Below, in pieces: positions 56,801-64,000 of a stretch of 64,000 nucleotides of DNA. Position numbers and translations under genes: made by a program. This stretch comes from Mermis nigrescens (lineage: Eukaryota; Nematoda; Enoplea; Mermithida; Mermithidae). The DNA lies in assembly GCA_036768485.1 (NCBI GenBank), contig JAVLUZ010000154.1, positions 20,535,896 to 20,599,895 of the forward strand. The letters are read 5' to 3'. Position 1 is the first letter of the stretch. The number at the start of each line of letters is the position of its first letter. Below the pieces are notes generated by a model that had not been told where the DNA came from, did no database searches, and saw nothing but the letters and a program-made list of their open reading frames with translations.

Positions 56801-58812
56801 TGCAATATGGTAAAGCATCGCATTCAATGTGGTAGGAGTTTCCACCCGTAGTAGAGCACTTAAGGCAATTTTGGGTTTTCTGACAATAAAAAATACAAAT
56901 TCTATCCGAAAACATGAGGTCTTTTCATCGTTTTTAGATGGGATTTGCTGCCTCTTAACTGATACATAGCTCAGAAAACTTAATTGTTGCAAAGCGTCAA
57001 ACAATTTAGTGATGTTTACCGTCTTAAACCTAATTCTGAAGCTTCGTCAAAATGAACAAAACAAAAAGTGTCAAATTTGCGCAAAACAATTTTGACACAC
57101 ACTTATTTGCCCTGAGTCGAATCGAGTTTAGACTTTTAGCAAACGGTGCAAATTATTAAATTAGTGTTAAGCACTAGGTTATTATAGCTGATGGCTGATT
57201 TAAGCCTGTAAACTCAATGCTGGGCATTTATGAATAGAAATAACATGGTAACGAAAAATTTTGATGTTTTGACTTTTTGGCAGCACTTGCTTGAAAATTC
57301 TTGCATTTCTACTGTGTTTATCCCCCAAAATGAAAAGTCTTCCGAACAAATCTTCGCCGAATACAAAAAAACGTGTTTGGAAGCGCAATTCGTCGTGCGA
57401 AGTGAATTCAGTAATGCAAAAAAAGCACAATGCGATTTCGTCGGATTGCGTTAATTTATTAGCGTCATTTTTGCTTGTCCCAAATATGGTCATCTCAATA
57501 TGACTGCATTTAGACTCTTGGGCCTCTAAAAACCTGTTATATTTCATAATGTAATTCTTAATTAAGTACATTTGTTCTAATTCTCGCGTCTGTCTGTTTC
57601 CCTCATACTAACAACATGCTTTGCTTTTGTCTTTTTCTTCTCTGTATGTTCTTTTTCATTTGTTTTTATTTTATGTATTTTTTAAATATTTTATTTATTT
57701 AAATTTTATTAGTTTTTTTCCATTTTCGCTTGTCTTCCTTTCTTTATTCTTTTTTATTTCGTCGAATTGGTGACTTCCTATTTTTATTAATATTAGAATT
57801 CAATTGATTTGTTTACAGTAATCGTCATAAATGCGTAAGGTCCAAAGTTACAAGCGGGTCAAAAACAAATCTGGGGATAGCTAAAGGTTTTGTAATAACG
57901 ATTTTACAGTGAAAAATGATGGCATCGCTTCCAAACGTTTCTGAATATTTTTTCATAGTCTGGACTAAAAAATTAGAAGAAATTGAATGAAAAATTTCTA
58001 GCATCTGGTCAGACGGGACACATAAGATGAACTTTATATCTGCGTTTGTCTTTGTAACGTGTCGCTGTCAGATCCAGGAAACAATTTTTGGGGGCAGCCC
58101 AAATTAAAAAAATATTTATGTTACATAACCGGCCGTTTCATTACTCGAGTAATTCGGGTAGGTACCTACTGGATGGGTAGAATCTTAGATAGGAAATAAT
58201 ATGGGCGGTCCATAAGAGCGTACTTGCAATACATGGGCAGCAATAAAATTCTGGGGGGGGGTAAAATTGTCAAAAATTGCCAACAATTTTACTAAAAATA
58301 GAATTCTGTGGTTCTACAGTAATCTGCGGGGGTTTTCAACTTCTGGAGGTGTGTACCCCAACCCCCACGCCCATTTATGGTACCTGTTACTTCACTTTAA
58401 GTTGATTCTGTATAGTCTGTTCCATTCCAAATGGCCAATTTCGCCTAACGTCTTATTACTGTAGCAGAATATTTTATGGCTTAATTTGTTGCGCCACTTT
58501 GTTAGATGCACCACGTGTTAAGCCAATCACATGAAACATCAATAAGAAGAGTTCTAATCAACCAGTCGCTACTCTACGAGAGCTTTATTGAGGAAGCCAT
58601 TCGTGCATTGAGAAATTAATACATTAATATGACTTAAGTGAAAATGGGCTGTTTGGAATGAAACATACAGCAGTCAATTAGACGATTCAGCAATTTTCAT
58701 TTCTTTTCCATCGCAGAATTCAGGCTGCTTACCCAACGAAATAGCCGATGAGAAAAACCTGATTGGGTTTGCTCAATTATCGATTGTTGATTCAATTTCC
58801 GAACAATTTTAA
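33923..58812 (+). CDS. gck-3: OSR1/SPAK-class Ste20 kinase (GCK-3/Fray), 14 exons
   Basis: Joined exons: 33923-34010, 35984-36096, 37479-37587, 38207-38348, 39890-40055, 44579-44680, 44783-44916, 49640-49760, 50972-51097, 51398-51436, 52550-52643, 54362-54430, 55454-55524, 58717-58812. All phases agree: 490 codons, TAA stop. The kinase relays WNK signals to cation-chloride cotransporters in volume and ion control. Visible: glycine loop G30-I-G-A, catalytic K52 (CAIK), H150-R-D, N157, D170-F-G, and the T-loop RHTFVGT with T191, the Thr that WNK phosphorylates in this family. APE is present (APEVMEQ). A Trp/acidic segment ([11 protein letters not shown], about 347-357) occupies the PF1 place, and a C-terminal CCT (PF2) domain ([39 protein letters not shown]) binds RFxV/I motifs. 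All key residues are intact, so the gene looks functional. The length is near the nematode and vertebrate form. Confidence 0.95.
34481..34696 (+). mobile_element. Dispersed repeat J, copy 3
   Basis: CATGTAACAG at the left and GAGCAGTTACACAT at the right form imperfect inverted ends. Internal AGTCGG...CCCC and GGAGGTCATTTACCCC are shared with other J copies. Confidence 0.55.
34950..35185 (+). repeat. MITE A, degraded copy
   Basis: Follows the right half of family A (CAGAGAGCCAGAAATTGAC, TAGTACCCTAAAATTTATATG, CTTTGTACATGTACAAAAG) but its ends are lost. Confidence 0.55.
35231..35581 (+). mobile_element. MITE A, copy with internal deletion
   Basis: Left CACACGGTTTTTTGTATTCGG, right GTACAAAAAAACACTG. 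The segment between the two GGCGC...GCGCC motifs is missing after 35395, so the copy is about 350 bp. The duplication is not convincing. Confidence 0.7.
35984..36096 (+). CDS. gck-3: gck-3 exon 2
   Basis: Acceptor TCTTTCCAG. Glycine loop and catalytic lysine: IGATASVY...[12 protein letters not shown]. Phase 0 end, donor GTACTG. Confidence 0.9.
36830..37230 (-). repeat. Dispersed repeat V, copy 2
   Basis: CAGCACCCCCTACCCC, CCGGAATTC, GTAGAAAAGGTGTTGTTTTGAG, ending near CTCTGTGATGTGCATG, as in the other V copies. In kinase intron 2. Confidence 0.45.
37479..37587 (+). CDS. gck-3: gck-3 exon 3
   Basis: Acceptor GCTTTAAG, donor GTAAAT. Encodes [20 protein letters not shown]...[11 protein letters not shown], with the alpha-C Glu in HEIQ. 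Confidence 0.9.
38207..38348 (+). CDS. gck-3: gck-3 exon 4
   Basis: Acceptor AAATAG, donor GTAAAA. Encodes [11 protein letters not shown]...[19 protein letters not shown]...GQIH, up to the HRD Arg, whose codon is split by the intron. Confidence 0.9.
38720..38985 (+). repeat. Dispersed repeat I, copy 2
   Basis: TTGCACAGCATGACCGATCTG to ACGTGCATGTCTG; same internal order as 7660-7945. 38990-39880 shows nothing further. Confidence 0.5.
39890..40055 (+). CDS. gck-3: gck-3 exon 5, catalytic loop and T-loop
   Basis: Acceptor TTTTTTAG, donor GTACCT. Encodes [22 protein letters not shown] and [18 protein letters not shown]. Holds D152, D170 and the activating T191. Confidence 0.95.
41377..42812. 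mobile_element. Element P, PIF/Harbinger-like ends
   Basis: CAGGGCCCCGTTTCACCA at the left and TGGTGAAACCGGGCCCTG at the right, inverted. Both flanking zones (about 41395-41610, 42530-42795) are crowded with ACGAGT/ACTCGTA words in changing order. The GGGCCCGTTTCACC end type is reminiscent of PIF/Harbinger, but the target duplication is unresolved. No transposase seen; the core has the (AAT)n tract. Confidence 0.65.
41803..42045. repeat. (AAT)n / (ATT)n microsatellite
   Basis: Long AAT runs followed by ATT runs, so the tract can fold on itself. Apparent Ile/Asn-rich reading frames here are artefacts of the repeat. Confidence 0.95.
43316..43463 (+). pseudogene. Acidic C-terminal tail, transposase relic?
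   Basis: Reads [13 protein letters not shown] then a run of Asp/Glu/Ser ([17 protein letters not shown]...[14 protein letters not shown]) and TGA. The same tail lies inverted at about 40690-40860. Such tails occur at the end of some transposases, but no catalytic part is present and the identity is inference. Confidence 0.35.
44579..44680 (+). CDS. gck-3: gck-3 exon 6
   Basis: Acceptor CTTTTAAG, donor GTAAGA, phase 0. Encodes [20 protein letters not shown]...PYHKYPPMK. Confidence 0.9.
44783..44916 (+). CDS. gck-3: gck-3 exon 7
   Basis: Separated from exon 6 by only 102 bp. Acceptor ATTTAAG, donor GTAGGC. Encodes [15 protein letters not shown] and [20 protein letters not shown]. Confidence 0.9.
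45056..45345 (+). mobile_element. MITE A, left part, cut by element E
   Basis: CGGTGTTTTTTTAGTATTCGG through GGCGCTTCGCGCC to AGAAATCAGCTAAAATA. The family sequence stops exactly where TAGGGATGGACTGG begins. The missing right part is not found beyond element E. Confidence 0.75.
45346..47635. mobile_element. hAT-like element E, CCGGACCC subterminal repeats
   Basis: TAGGGATGGACTGGGTCC at the left and GGATCCGATCCATCCCTA at the right. Arrays of CCGGACCCGGA lie at about 45365-45495 and 47465-47600. Flanks (AGCTAAAA, CTAGTCAC) do not match, consistent with a deletion at the right. Holds a full MITE A. Confidence 0.7.
46302..47374 (+). mobile_element. MITE A, expanded copy inside E
   Basis: 1,073 bp from CAGTGTTGTTTTTTTGTAC to GTAAAAAAAGAAACACTG. 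The body unit (GGCGCTTCG...CC to TTTGTGTGTACAAAATG) is repeated about three times, making it over twice the normal length. TTACC borders both ends with a small offset. Confidence 0.75.
47640..48883. other. Kinase intron 7, nothing recognised
   Basis: AT-rich. A reading frame at 48444-48809 has no protein-like features. The GCGC-rich patch near 48545-48615 (GCGCATGGCGCC, TTTGCGCCGCGG) hints at an old repeat. Confidence 0.45.
48884..49460. mobile_element. Element Q, GGCACGTA ends
   Basis: CAGGCACGTAACTATGG at the left, GGCCAGCTACGTGCCCG at the right. Contains GGTGCTTTTGCGCCGG. The duplication is not clear. Confidence 0.5.
49640..49760 (+). CDS. gck-3: gck-3 exon 8
   Basis: Acceptor TGATCTAG. 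Encodes [23 protein letters not shown], the end of the kinase lobe. The donor CAG|GTTGCG is weak but keeps the frame into AKKLAKD. Confidence 0.85.
49761..50971. other. Kinase intron 8, nothing recognised
   Basis: AT-rich intron without a recognisable element; several TTAATTAA-type runs near 50030-50120. Confidence 0.5.
50972..51097 (+). CDS. gck-3: gck-3 exon 9, PF1-like segment
   Basis: Acceptor TTGTTTCAG, donor GTATTC. Encodes AKKLAKD...[15 protein letters not shown], in the place of the GGWEWSDDE PF1 segment of OSR1. Confidence 0.85.
51398..51436 (+). CDS. gck-3: gck-3 exon 10, 39-bp microexon
   Basis: TTTTAAG acceptor, GTAAGA donor, exactly 13 codons ([13 protein letters not shown]). 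Skipping it would keep the frame, so it may be an alternative exon in the linker. Confidence 0.7.
51700..52075 (-). repeat. Dispersed repeat V, copy 4
   Basis: GGGGGGTTTGACCCCCGTAG...CCCCCTAGAATTTTTGATTTTTGGGG to CCCCCCAGAATTCCCAAGCTG. In kinase intron 10. Confidence 0.45.
52550..52643 (+). CDS. gck-3: gck-3 exon 11, CCT domain start
   Basis: Acceptor ATTTTGTAG, donor GTTAGT. Encodes [21 protein letters not shown], the first strands of the CCT/PF2 domain. Confidence 0.9.
52885..53306 (+). repeat. Dispersed repeat I, copy 3
   Basis: CATAGATGCACAGCATGGCC at the left, CACACATGCATGCC at the right. An AT-rich expansion (about 53035-53210) is inserted compared with other copies. Confidence 0.5.
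53705..53990. repeat. Array of GCTATATAGC palindromes
   Basis: The palindrome GCTATATAGC or a one-base variant occurs near 53710, 53741, 53801, 53833, 53893 and 53934, with weaker forms at 53769 and 53976. It is joined by CTTTTTGGACT-like spacers before about 53850 and their inverse (AGTCCAAAAAGG) after it, so the whole array is also an inverted repeat. In kinase intron 11. Confidence 0.8.
54362..54430 (+). CDS. gck-3: gck-3 exon 12
   Basis: Acceptor TTCTATCAG, donor GTAAGC. Encodes [23 protein letters not shown] of the CCT domain, split codons matching at both ends. Confidence 0.9.
54640..55376 (+). repeat. Dispersed repeat U, copy 2
   Basis: AAGGGCCGTATAATTCC at the left, CCCTGGATATGGGCCT at the right. 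Shares internal CGACGAGTTCTATACAATG and CGCTGGGAACGTCACAAATC with 11000-11775. GGTGCGATGCGCCG and GGCGCGAAGCGCTGG are inside. Confidence 0.5.
55454..55524 (+). CDS. gck-3: gck-3 exon 13
   Basis: Acceptor ATTTCCAG, donor GTAAGA. Encodes [13 protein letters not shown]...KSVVFAL, equivalent to AANLQKIV...RSVTFKL in OSR1. Confidence 0.9.
55930..56200 (-). repeat. Repeats T and J, adjoining
   Basis: 55935-55995 has the T-type AAAATCGCCTGACAGT. 55996-56190 is a J copy (ACATGTAATAGCTTGG to CCATCCCCGTTACATGTATG). Confidence 0.45.
56208..56472 (-). mobile_element. MITE H, inverted copy
   Basis: CACACGTGGGCGTGAGGG at the left, GGTGCTGCCCACCAATGG at the right. GTGTTAAC and CTGTTAAC border it with a small offset on the right (7 of 8). 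Confidence 0.65.
56735..57376 (-). repeat. MITE A-related, very diverged
   Basis: Starts CCCAAAAGTCTTTGTAGTACATT and ends TTCGCCGAATACAAAAAAACGTG, the two ends of family A in inverse order. The middle is unrecognisable. An antisense open frame here is incidental. Confidence 0.4.
57580..58220. other. Kinase intron 13, nothing recognised
   Basis: Pyrimidine-rich (57600-57780) then AT-rich sequence; no repeat ends or coding signal seen. Confidence 0.4.
58226..58379 (+). mobile_element. MITE H, shortened copy
   Basis: AATACATGGGCAGCAATAA at the left, CCACGCCCATTTATG at the right. GTACTTGC and GTACCTGT agree at 6 of 8. The middle third is deleted. Confidence 0.6.
58717..58812 (+). CDS. gck-3: gck-3 exon 14, C-terminus
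   Basis: Acceptor CATCGCAG. Encodes [23 protein letters not shown], then VDSISEQF and TAA. The last eight residues extend past the usual family end. Confidence 0.9.
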   Translation, partial: NSGCLPNEIADEKNLIGFAQLSIVDSISEQF

Positions 58813-59149
58813 GATACACTTTGGTAGGTACATGTAATTGTAACTGATTTTTTACTTTGGTGGTCCCGTTATGATTTAATCATATCGCGAAATTATAGTC
58901 GTTTAACGAGTTACTCGTGCTTGAATATTGATTATATTGATTCGATATTGTTGGCATGTTAAGAATATTATGTAGCCAGTGCACTTTTTGTATTGCATTA
59001 TTCGCTGTTTTGGCCTGATTTCCAGCTTTTAGTCTCTTCTTGCTATACATGTGGTTGTTGCCGTGATTTTGTACATACATATGCAGGAACCTTCCCACCG
59101 TTAAAGCCTATTGATTACCTTCCTTTTAAACCTGGTGCTTGGTGAGAAA

Positions 59150-59350
59150 TATACATGAAAGGGCTTAAAATTTTTTGAATGGAGGTTTCAGGCCATTTTT
59201 AGGGGGAGGGGCGTAAATGACCTCCAATTTGTGGCCAAAAGCGGCCGAAAAATTCCATTTTTTCCGAAAATCGGACGAAGGTTAAAAATTTTCGGCTTTG
59301 GGGGATGGGATGGTGGGACGGCCGACTTTGGGTGGGGGTTAGCGTTGGGA
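59150..59350 (-). repeat. Dispersed repeat J, copy 5
   Basis: GGGGCGTAAATGACCTCCAATTT and GGACGGCCGACTTTGGG as in 25419-25605 and 55996-56190. 59351-60465 is intergenic with nothing recognised. Confidence 0.45.
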
Positions 59351-60681
59351 AAAGTCTGAGTAGCCAGGTAGAGACTCAAAAGACGAAATCCTTTTAAGTA
59401 TTGTTTCGGGCTAGAACTGGGACTATAATCTTTTTATAAGACTTCTTCTAGACTAGGAAAACATCTAGGACTTAGTCAGATATTCTCTTTTGTACAAAGC
59501 AGGTTCATACTGTCATTGATAGAAACAACAGATTTGTTACTCACAGTAACTAGCCTGATTCATCATTTCTGATAATGAATAGGCAGCAATTCGAAGCGAG
59601 AATGTTTTTAGGGTTCAGAACGTTCGTCTTATAAATCAAATTTGAGGGTCTCTGTTTGCCAATCTACAAGAATTGCTTTTTAGATTCAAGACATCAACTT
59701 TGCTACTCTTTTTGATGTAACTTCTTGAATTGAATCCTAATTTGTCTCGCCGTTTTTGAGCTTTGCACCTATAGTCTGTTCCACACAAGTTTGGGCATAA
59801 ATTTAAAAAACTGACAATAAGTTAACAGATTGCAATTACAGCATTGGTTTTATTCATAATTGTAATCCGTCGGCTTACTTAAAAAAATGCCCTAACTTAA
59901 GTGAAACAGATTATAGAAAGTGGCAAAGCAGTAAGACGAATCCAGAAAAAAATTTTACGACCAAATACTGTCTAAAACAGTGTTATGTTGCTCTAAATCG
60001 AAGCGCATTAGTCCATTTCGCAAAACCTTGTGCATGAATCACAATTCTTGATCTGATTACAGAAGCGGTTTGAACTGAAGGAGCAATCACTATACTGTGC
60101 ATAGAAATTGATAAGTATATGAAGATTTAATATGTAACACAACAGTAAGTTGCATTTTTACAGCTCTTCGCTATGTCTCTGAAAATTGATATCCACACAA
60201 GCTTTGTGAATAGACCAAAATTATGTATGTATGTGGGTGCGCGTGCAGAGGTTTCTTCGCAGTTTGATTAAGGATCTCCACATTGTTCTTTAGTCTGTTT
60301 CACACAACCATGCTGCACCCGCTTGAGCCTAACGGTAATAAACGATCAACGGATCGATTCCACGTGATCTCGAGAGCTGCTCGTTGACTGATTTTTGAAG
60401 GTTGACATGTTATTTATAGTGCAAAAGTTTGACAGTTTGTTTTTACTATTTATATTACTGTAGTGCTTCCGAACTATCGAGCGCAAAGTAGTACAGCCTT
60501 TGATTTTTCCACTTTTTGGAGAGCTTGAGTAAAATCCGGGAATGGAAAAATAAAACTTGGGTGGAAATGGAAAAAAGGGTAAAATCTGGAAAATGGAAAA
60601 TTTTCAATTTTCGAATTTTTCACTGAAGTAATTACTTTTTTATGAAAGATTAGGCTGAAATCTTGGATAGGTTGAAATTTC

Positions 60682-61544
60682 GGCACTTATGCAGTTTGGG
60701 AGGACAAACATTTTAAAAATTTTTCTTTCCAAAATTATCATTTTCTGGGTTAATTTTCTATCCTGATAACGAATGCAGCATTCATTTTTGATTTGAGACA
60801 AAATTTGGGTGAAAAATAAGGTTTTTTGTCATTTTTGTTAAAAATTTCAAAAAAATTATCTCCGTATTTTTGCACACTCTAGGGTAATTTTGCACGCTGA
60901 TGACGAATTTAGCATTCATATTTCGATTCTGTCAAAATTTGAGTGAAAAATCAGATTTTATCATTTTGTGAAAAATTTCAAGCCTTTGGGAATGTTTCGG
61001 ATTAGTCTCCGAAGCGTCGGGTGACGGTGATCGAGCGCAACCAATGTCTTAGGCTTAGGATTAGTGATGTGCATTCACATTGATGCCAGCGCATGGGCTA
61101 AGCCTGAGATAAATGGAGCAAAAATTGCGGAGCGAGTGAAGCGAGCGGAGCAACAAAGCACGTGAACTTCAACAGCCTGTAACACGGTCAATAATGCCGA
61201 CCGTTACCTACCTAAATTCCTTCAAATATGAACTCCTCATCCCAAAGTCAGTTAGAAAATTCTTTTTGAAAATTTGACACTTTTCAATATTGTAAATTCC
61301 GTCCAAAATGAATGCTAAATTCGTCATCAGCATGCATAATTACCCCAGAATGTGCAAAAATACGAAGGAAATTTTTTTCGAAATTTCTCACAAAAATGAC
61401 AAAACACCTCATTTTTCACACAAATTTTGTCTGAAATCAAAAATGAATGCTGGAGTCGTAAACAGCGTGCAAAATTACCACTGAAAATGATAAGTTTAGA
61501 AAAAAATTTTCAAAATTTTTGTCCTCCTAAACTGCATAAGTGCC
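60682..61544. mobile_element. hAT-like element M
   Basis: 863 bp from GGCACTTATGCAGTTTGGG to CTAAACTGCATAAGTGCC, with a perfect 8-bp duplication GAAATTTC (60674-60681, 61545-61552). Long inverted arms (to about 60980 and from about 61270) enclose a partial foldback K (61041-61155). Terminal 16 bases match element L. Confidence 0.85.
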
Positions 61545-61689
61545 GAAATTTCGTGTACATGGCCAAGATGAAAAATCGGTGGAAAATGAAAAAAATGGGT
61601 TTAAAACCCGGAAAATAGAAATAGAAAATCGTTTTTTGCTAGAAATGGTTCTTATATGAAAAATTAAGCTGAACCTATCTGTATCACAC

Positions 61690-61800
61690 TCTGTGATCTG
61701 TATGTCCTTTCGTTAGGTCGCTGTTTTATCATGTATTCGTGTTTTACCAAATGTGTATTTTTTGGACAATAAATATTTTCTTGACTTGCCTTGTCTTGAT
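61690..61800 (+). repeat. Non-LTR 3' tail
   Basis: CGCTGTTTTATCATG...TTTTGGACAATAAATATTTTC then CTTGACTTGCCTTGTCTTGA; resembles the 3' end of a non-LTR element. The coding part is absent. Confidence 0.45.
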
Positions 61801-61904
61801 ATTTTGATGTCCTCACTTGAACTTTCGTATCAGATCTTGAAAGACTAGAAACTCGGCATATCTATTTTGACCTTACTTTTGCTTTTAAGATAATTAAGGG
61901 ACAG

Positions 61905-62144
61905 TTGCTTTCTGTTTCAGATTTTTTCGAATCTGCGCCTAACAGGGGCACTAGGTCAAATAACGACATAAAGTTGTATATTAGAAAATCTCATTTGGAT
62001 TGTAGAAAGAACGATTTTGCAAACAGGGTGGCTGGAATTTGGAATACATTGCCACAATGTATTGTTGACTGCAGAAATTTTAAACAGTTTAGGGTTTTGG
62101 TTTCAAAGCTTAATTTATTAGAATTTCTTAAGGGGCGTATGTAA
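61905..62144 (+). pseudogene. Non-LTR retrotransposon, C-terminal end
   Basis: SNNDIKLYIRKSHLDCRKNDFANRV then AGIWNTLPQCIVDC...FKQF, ending LLEFLKGRM and TAA. The RKxxFxxRVxxxWNxLP pattern is the usual C-terminus after the reverse transcriptase in CR1/jockey-like elements. Upstream domains are missing. Confidence 0.75.
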
Positions 62145-62394
62145 GTGCACTGCCTTTACGCCTTGGCTTTACTTACATACCAACTCACTTATTTCGCCTT
62201 ATTTTTTGCATTTATTGACAATTCCTTTCCTAAAATTGCTCATTTAATAATTATTTGCATTATCGTATTGGTATTTGTTGTAACATGTCTCGTCCATGTA
62301 ATTCATCCAATAAACTATTCTAACTATTCTAAAATATTACAAAAGCTATGGGTTTCGTTAATCAGCCTCTTCTCGACCTAAGCAAGCATATGTA

Positions 62395-62812
62395 ACCCCA
62401 CTTATATTAGTGATATCAACAGGCTGGAGGCTCTTCAGCGTAAATTTACTAAATACATAGTTGGATATCATAGCCCTTTTTCTTACGACGAACGCCTTAA
62501 CCAACTTAACTTGTGTCGATTAGAATTATGTCGCCTTCATATTTGCTTATGTATGATGTATCAGATTATTAGTCAAAAATCTTGTCTTTCCATGACAGAT
62601 TTTTTATGCTTAATCAAAATACTACTCGCTGCTCAAATCGTTTCTAGCTAGTTGTTCCTCTTGTCTGTTCTTATTTACAAAAATTTGACTTTTTCTATAA
62701 GTATATCTGTAATCACCTACTTGATTTTGTATTCTCTTCCCCTAACTTGAATATATTCAAATTTAGATTAATTGATGTCGACTTATCCAAATTTATTAGA
62801 GGGCGGGCTTAA
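62395..62812 (+). pseudogene. Non-LTR retrotransposon, second C-terminal fragment
   Basis: TYISDINRLEALQRKFTKYI, SYDERLNQLNLCRLELCRL, then after frame breaks FSSPNLNIFKFRLIDVDLSK and FIRGRA plus TAA. The terminal FIRGRA parallels FLKGRM of the previous fragment, so they are two copies of one family. Confidence 0.75.
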
Positions 62813-63032
62813 ATCGTCATTTTCATGACTCGCTCGTTGCCTTTTGCTGTACGCTTTTATTCTTTTGACCGTACGTTTTATTACTCTTTTGCATCCTTCG
62901 TAATTGTCGCGTTTTCAGTAATAAATAAATTAATTAATTCATTGATTCATTCAGCTGAATGCAGAATCACATGTAGAATCCCAATTTATGCCGGCCTAAG
63001 CATCTATACATCGACCTAAGCATTACACTATG

Positions 63033-63106
63033 CTATTTTATTTTCCTTGCGACTTTGTTTTACCCTTGTGTTTTTATCGAATAAAGTATTATACTTAGTA
63101 TTAGTG
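63033..63106 (+). repeat. LINE 3' tail, copy 2
   Basis: TTTATTTTCCTTGCGACTTTG, TTTTACCCTTGTGTTTTTATC and AATAAAGTATTA with ATTAGT units; same as 3750-3842. Likely the 3' end of the non-LTR family above. Confidence 0.55.
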
Positions 63107-63108
63107 TC

Positions 63109-63835
63109 TATACATCGACGTAAGCATCTATAGGTACATTGACCTGAGCATCTATACATCAACCTAAGCATCCGTATAATCGTAGCAGGTGCACAGTTCC
63201 CGAATTCTGTGAATGGCATTAGGGGCACAGTTGTAGTACGTGCACAGTTGACCACTATAGTTGGAAACAACATTGTTTGACCCGGTTTACTGTTTATTGT
63301 CATTGAACATTCGTGTTGGCAGGCTACAATTTCATTCACCAGACTGTGAATCATGATCAAAATTTCATTGATCCAGTTAGTTGGGCTCATACACAAAGAA
63401 TAGAGAGTCTTTGGAGTCACGTTAAAACCGAAATTGCGAGAAAATGCGTGGCACTTCGCTGATTTTGCTTCCAGGACATTTGGCAGAGTATTGGTGGCAT
63501 AAGATGCATAAACAATCACCGTTTAATGATATTCTGCGTGAAATAACTAGCTAATCAGTTTCCCTTAGCATAAGCGATCATGTTTTATATTGTTTAATTA
63601 CATGAATGTACATGTTCAATGACAATAAACAGTAAACCGGGTCAAACAATCCTGTTTCAAACTATATGCGTTAAATGTGCACCTAATGTTGTTCACAAAA
63701 CTCGGGAACTGTGCACGTGCTACGATTATACCCTAAGCATCTATACATCGACCTGAGCGGGAATGACCTCGACCTAAGCAGCTTAAAAAACCTTTTCAGG
63801 TATACTAAGCCTAAGCCTAAGTATAATAGAAGCAA
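63109..63835 (+). mobile_element. Merlin-like element with long inverted arms
   Basis: Arms 63140-63308 and 63612-63760 are inverted copies (GTGCACAGTTCCCGA...TTGACCCGGTTTACTGTTT). Outside them lie 20-bp satellite units also found in element L. Between the arms is a transposase fragment. Outer ends and duplication are not resolved. Confidence 0.6.
63307..63555 (+). pseudogene. Merlin/IS1595-type transposase, C-terminal fragment
   Basis: One frame (from 63307) reads HQTVNHDQNFIDPVSWAHTQ then RIESLWSHVKTEIARKC and stops at TGA. The next frame continues HLAEYWWHKMHKQSPFNDIL and stops at 63555. NH..NF.DP...AHTQ.IE..W..VK followed by LAEYxWxxxH..PF is the end of ISXO2-like DDE transposases (Merlin in animals), from memory. 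The last catalytic Glu would be in IES. A frameshift and the missing N-terminal part make it inactive. Confidence 0.65.
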
Positions 63836-64000
63836 AAACTTAGATTTTCGTATTTCTTATCACGTAAAACCGAAAAAAACATGCAAGAAAATATGAAGAT
63901 TTGGGCGAATTTTAGAATACATCCATTTTGCACATTTCAAGAAATAGCGTTTTTATGCGATTTCAAGCAGGAATCTTTAACATAAAAGTTGAAAAAACAG

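Noticed and set aside
57200..57571. 123-residue minus-strand open frame
   Set aside because: No family resemblance; covers a decayed MITE A end.
63028..63519. 163-residue open frame on the minus strand
   Set aside because: It is antisense to the Merlin-like transposase fragment and crosses an inverted arm and satellite units.
1..64000. CRISPR array, operon, rRNA, virus
   Set aside because: Nothing supports any of these. The regular GC words are transposon subterminal repeats, the genes are intron-rich, and the reverse transcriptase belongs to a non-LTR element.

Overview
The window looks like animal nuclear DNA, AT-rich and dominated by mobile elements. Two complete protein-coding genes, both on the + strand, are scattered as short exons through it. 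The likely host is a nematode. The second gene reads closest, from memory, to the nematode GCK-3 form of the OSR1/SPAK kinase ([38 protein letters not shown]). Several introns end in TTTTAAG or TTTTCAG. The long, transposon-filled introns are unlike compact rhabditid genomes, so an early-branching (mermithid-like) nematode is plausible, but this is inference only.

Region 1-3213: the 3' part of a broken non-LTR retrotransposon (1-1555), a foldback repeat and short dispersed repeats. Region 3214-25963: a JADE-family PHD-finger gene of nine exons whose splice phases all agree (about 620 residues). JADE proteins are scaffolds of the HBO1-type histone acetyltransferase complex. Intron 7 (8.5 kb) carries two transposon nests. 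One is triple (18071-19789 holding 18401-19442 holding 18835-19255). The other is a 2.7-kb element (20223-22933) with two smaller elements inside it. Region 25964-33922: intergenic, with small hAT-like elements, an element carrying tandem repeats plus a tRNA-like pol III promoter (30445-31013), and a 1-kb foldback. Region 33923-58812: a 14-exon Ste20 kinase gene of the OSR1/SPAK/GCK-3 class (489 residues), with every splice phase consistent. Its introns hold a 3.4-kb composite element (40275-43712), a CCGGACCC-ended element (45346-47635) and an array of GCTATATAGC palindromes (53705-53990). Region 58813-64000: intergenic, with an 863-bp element (60682-61544), pieces of a second non-LTR family, and a Merlin-like transposase remnant between inverted arms.

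The two genes act in separate processes (chromatin acetylation; WNK-dependent ion transport and volume control) and there is no sign of an operon. The main novelty is in the repeats. Many distinct families end in CAGTG-, CAGG- or TAGGG-type inverted repeats with 8-bp target duplications, as in the hAT superfamily. Several have subterminal regions built from one short GC-rich palindromic unit that differs between families, and many unrelated families carry the same 13-nt quasi-palindrome GGCGCTTCGCGCC. All element names here are local letters (A-V), not database names. Family comparisons were made by eye and from memory.
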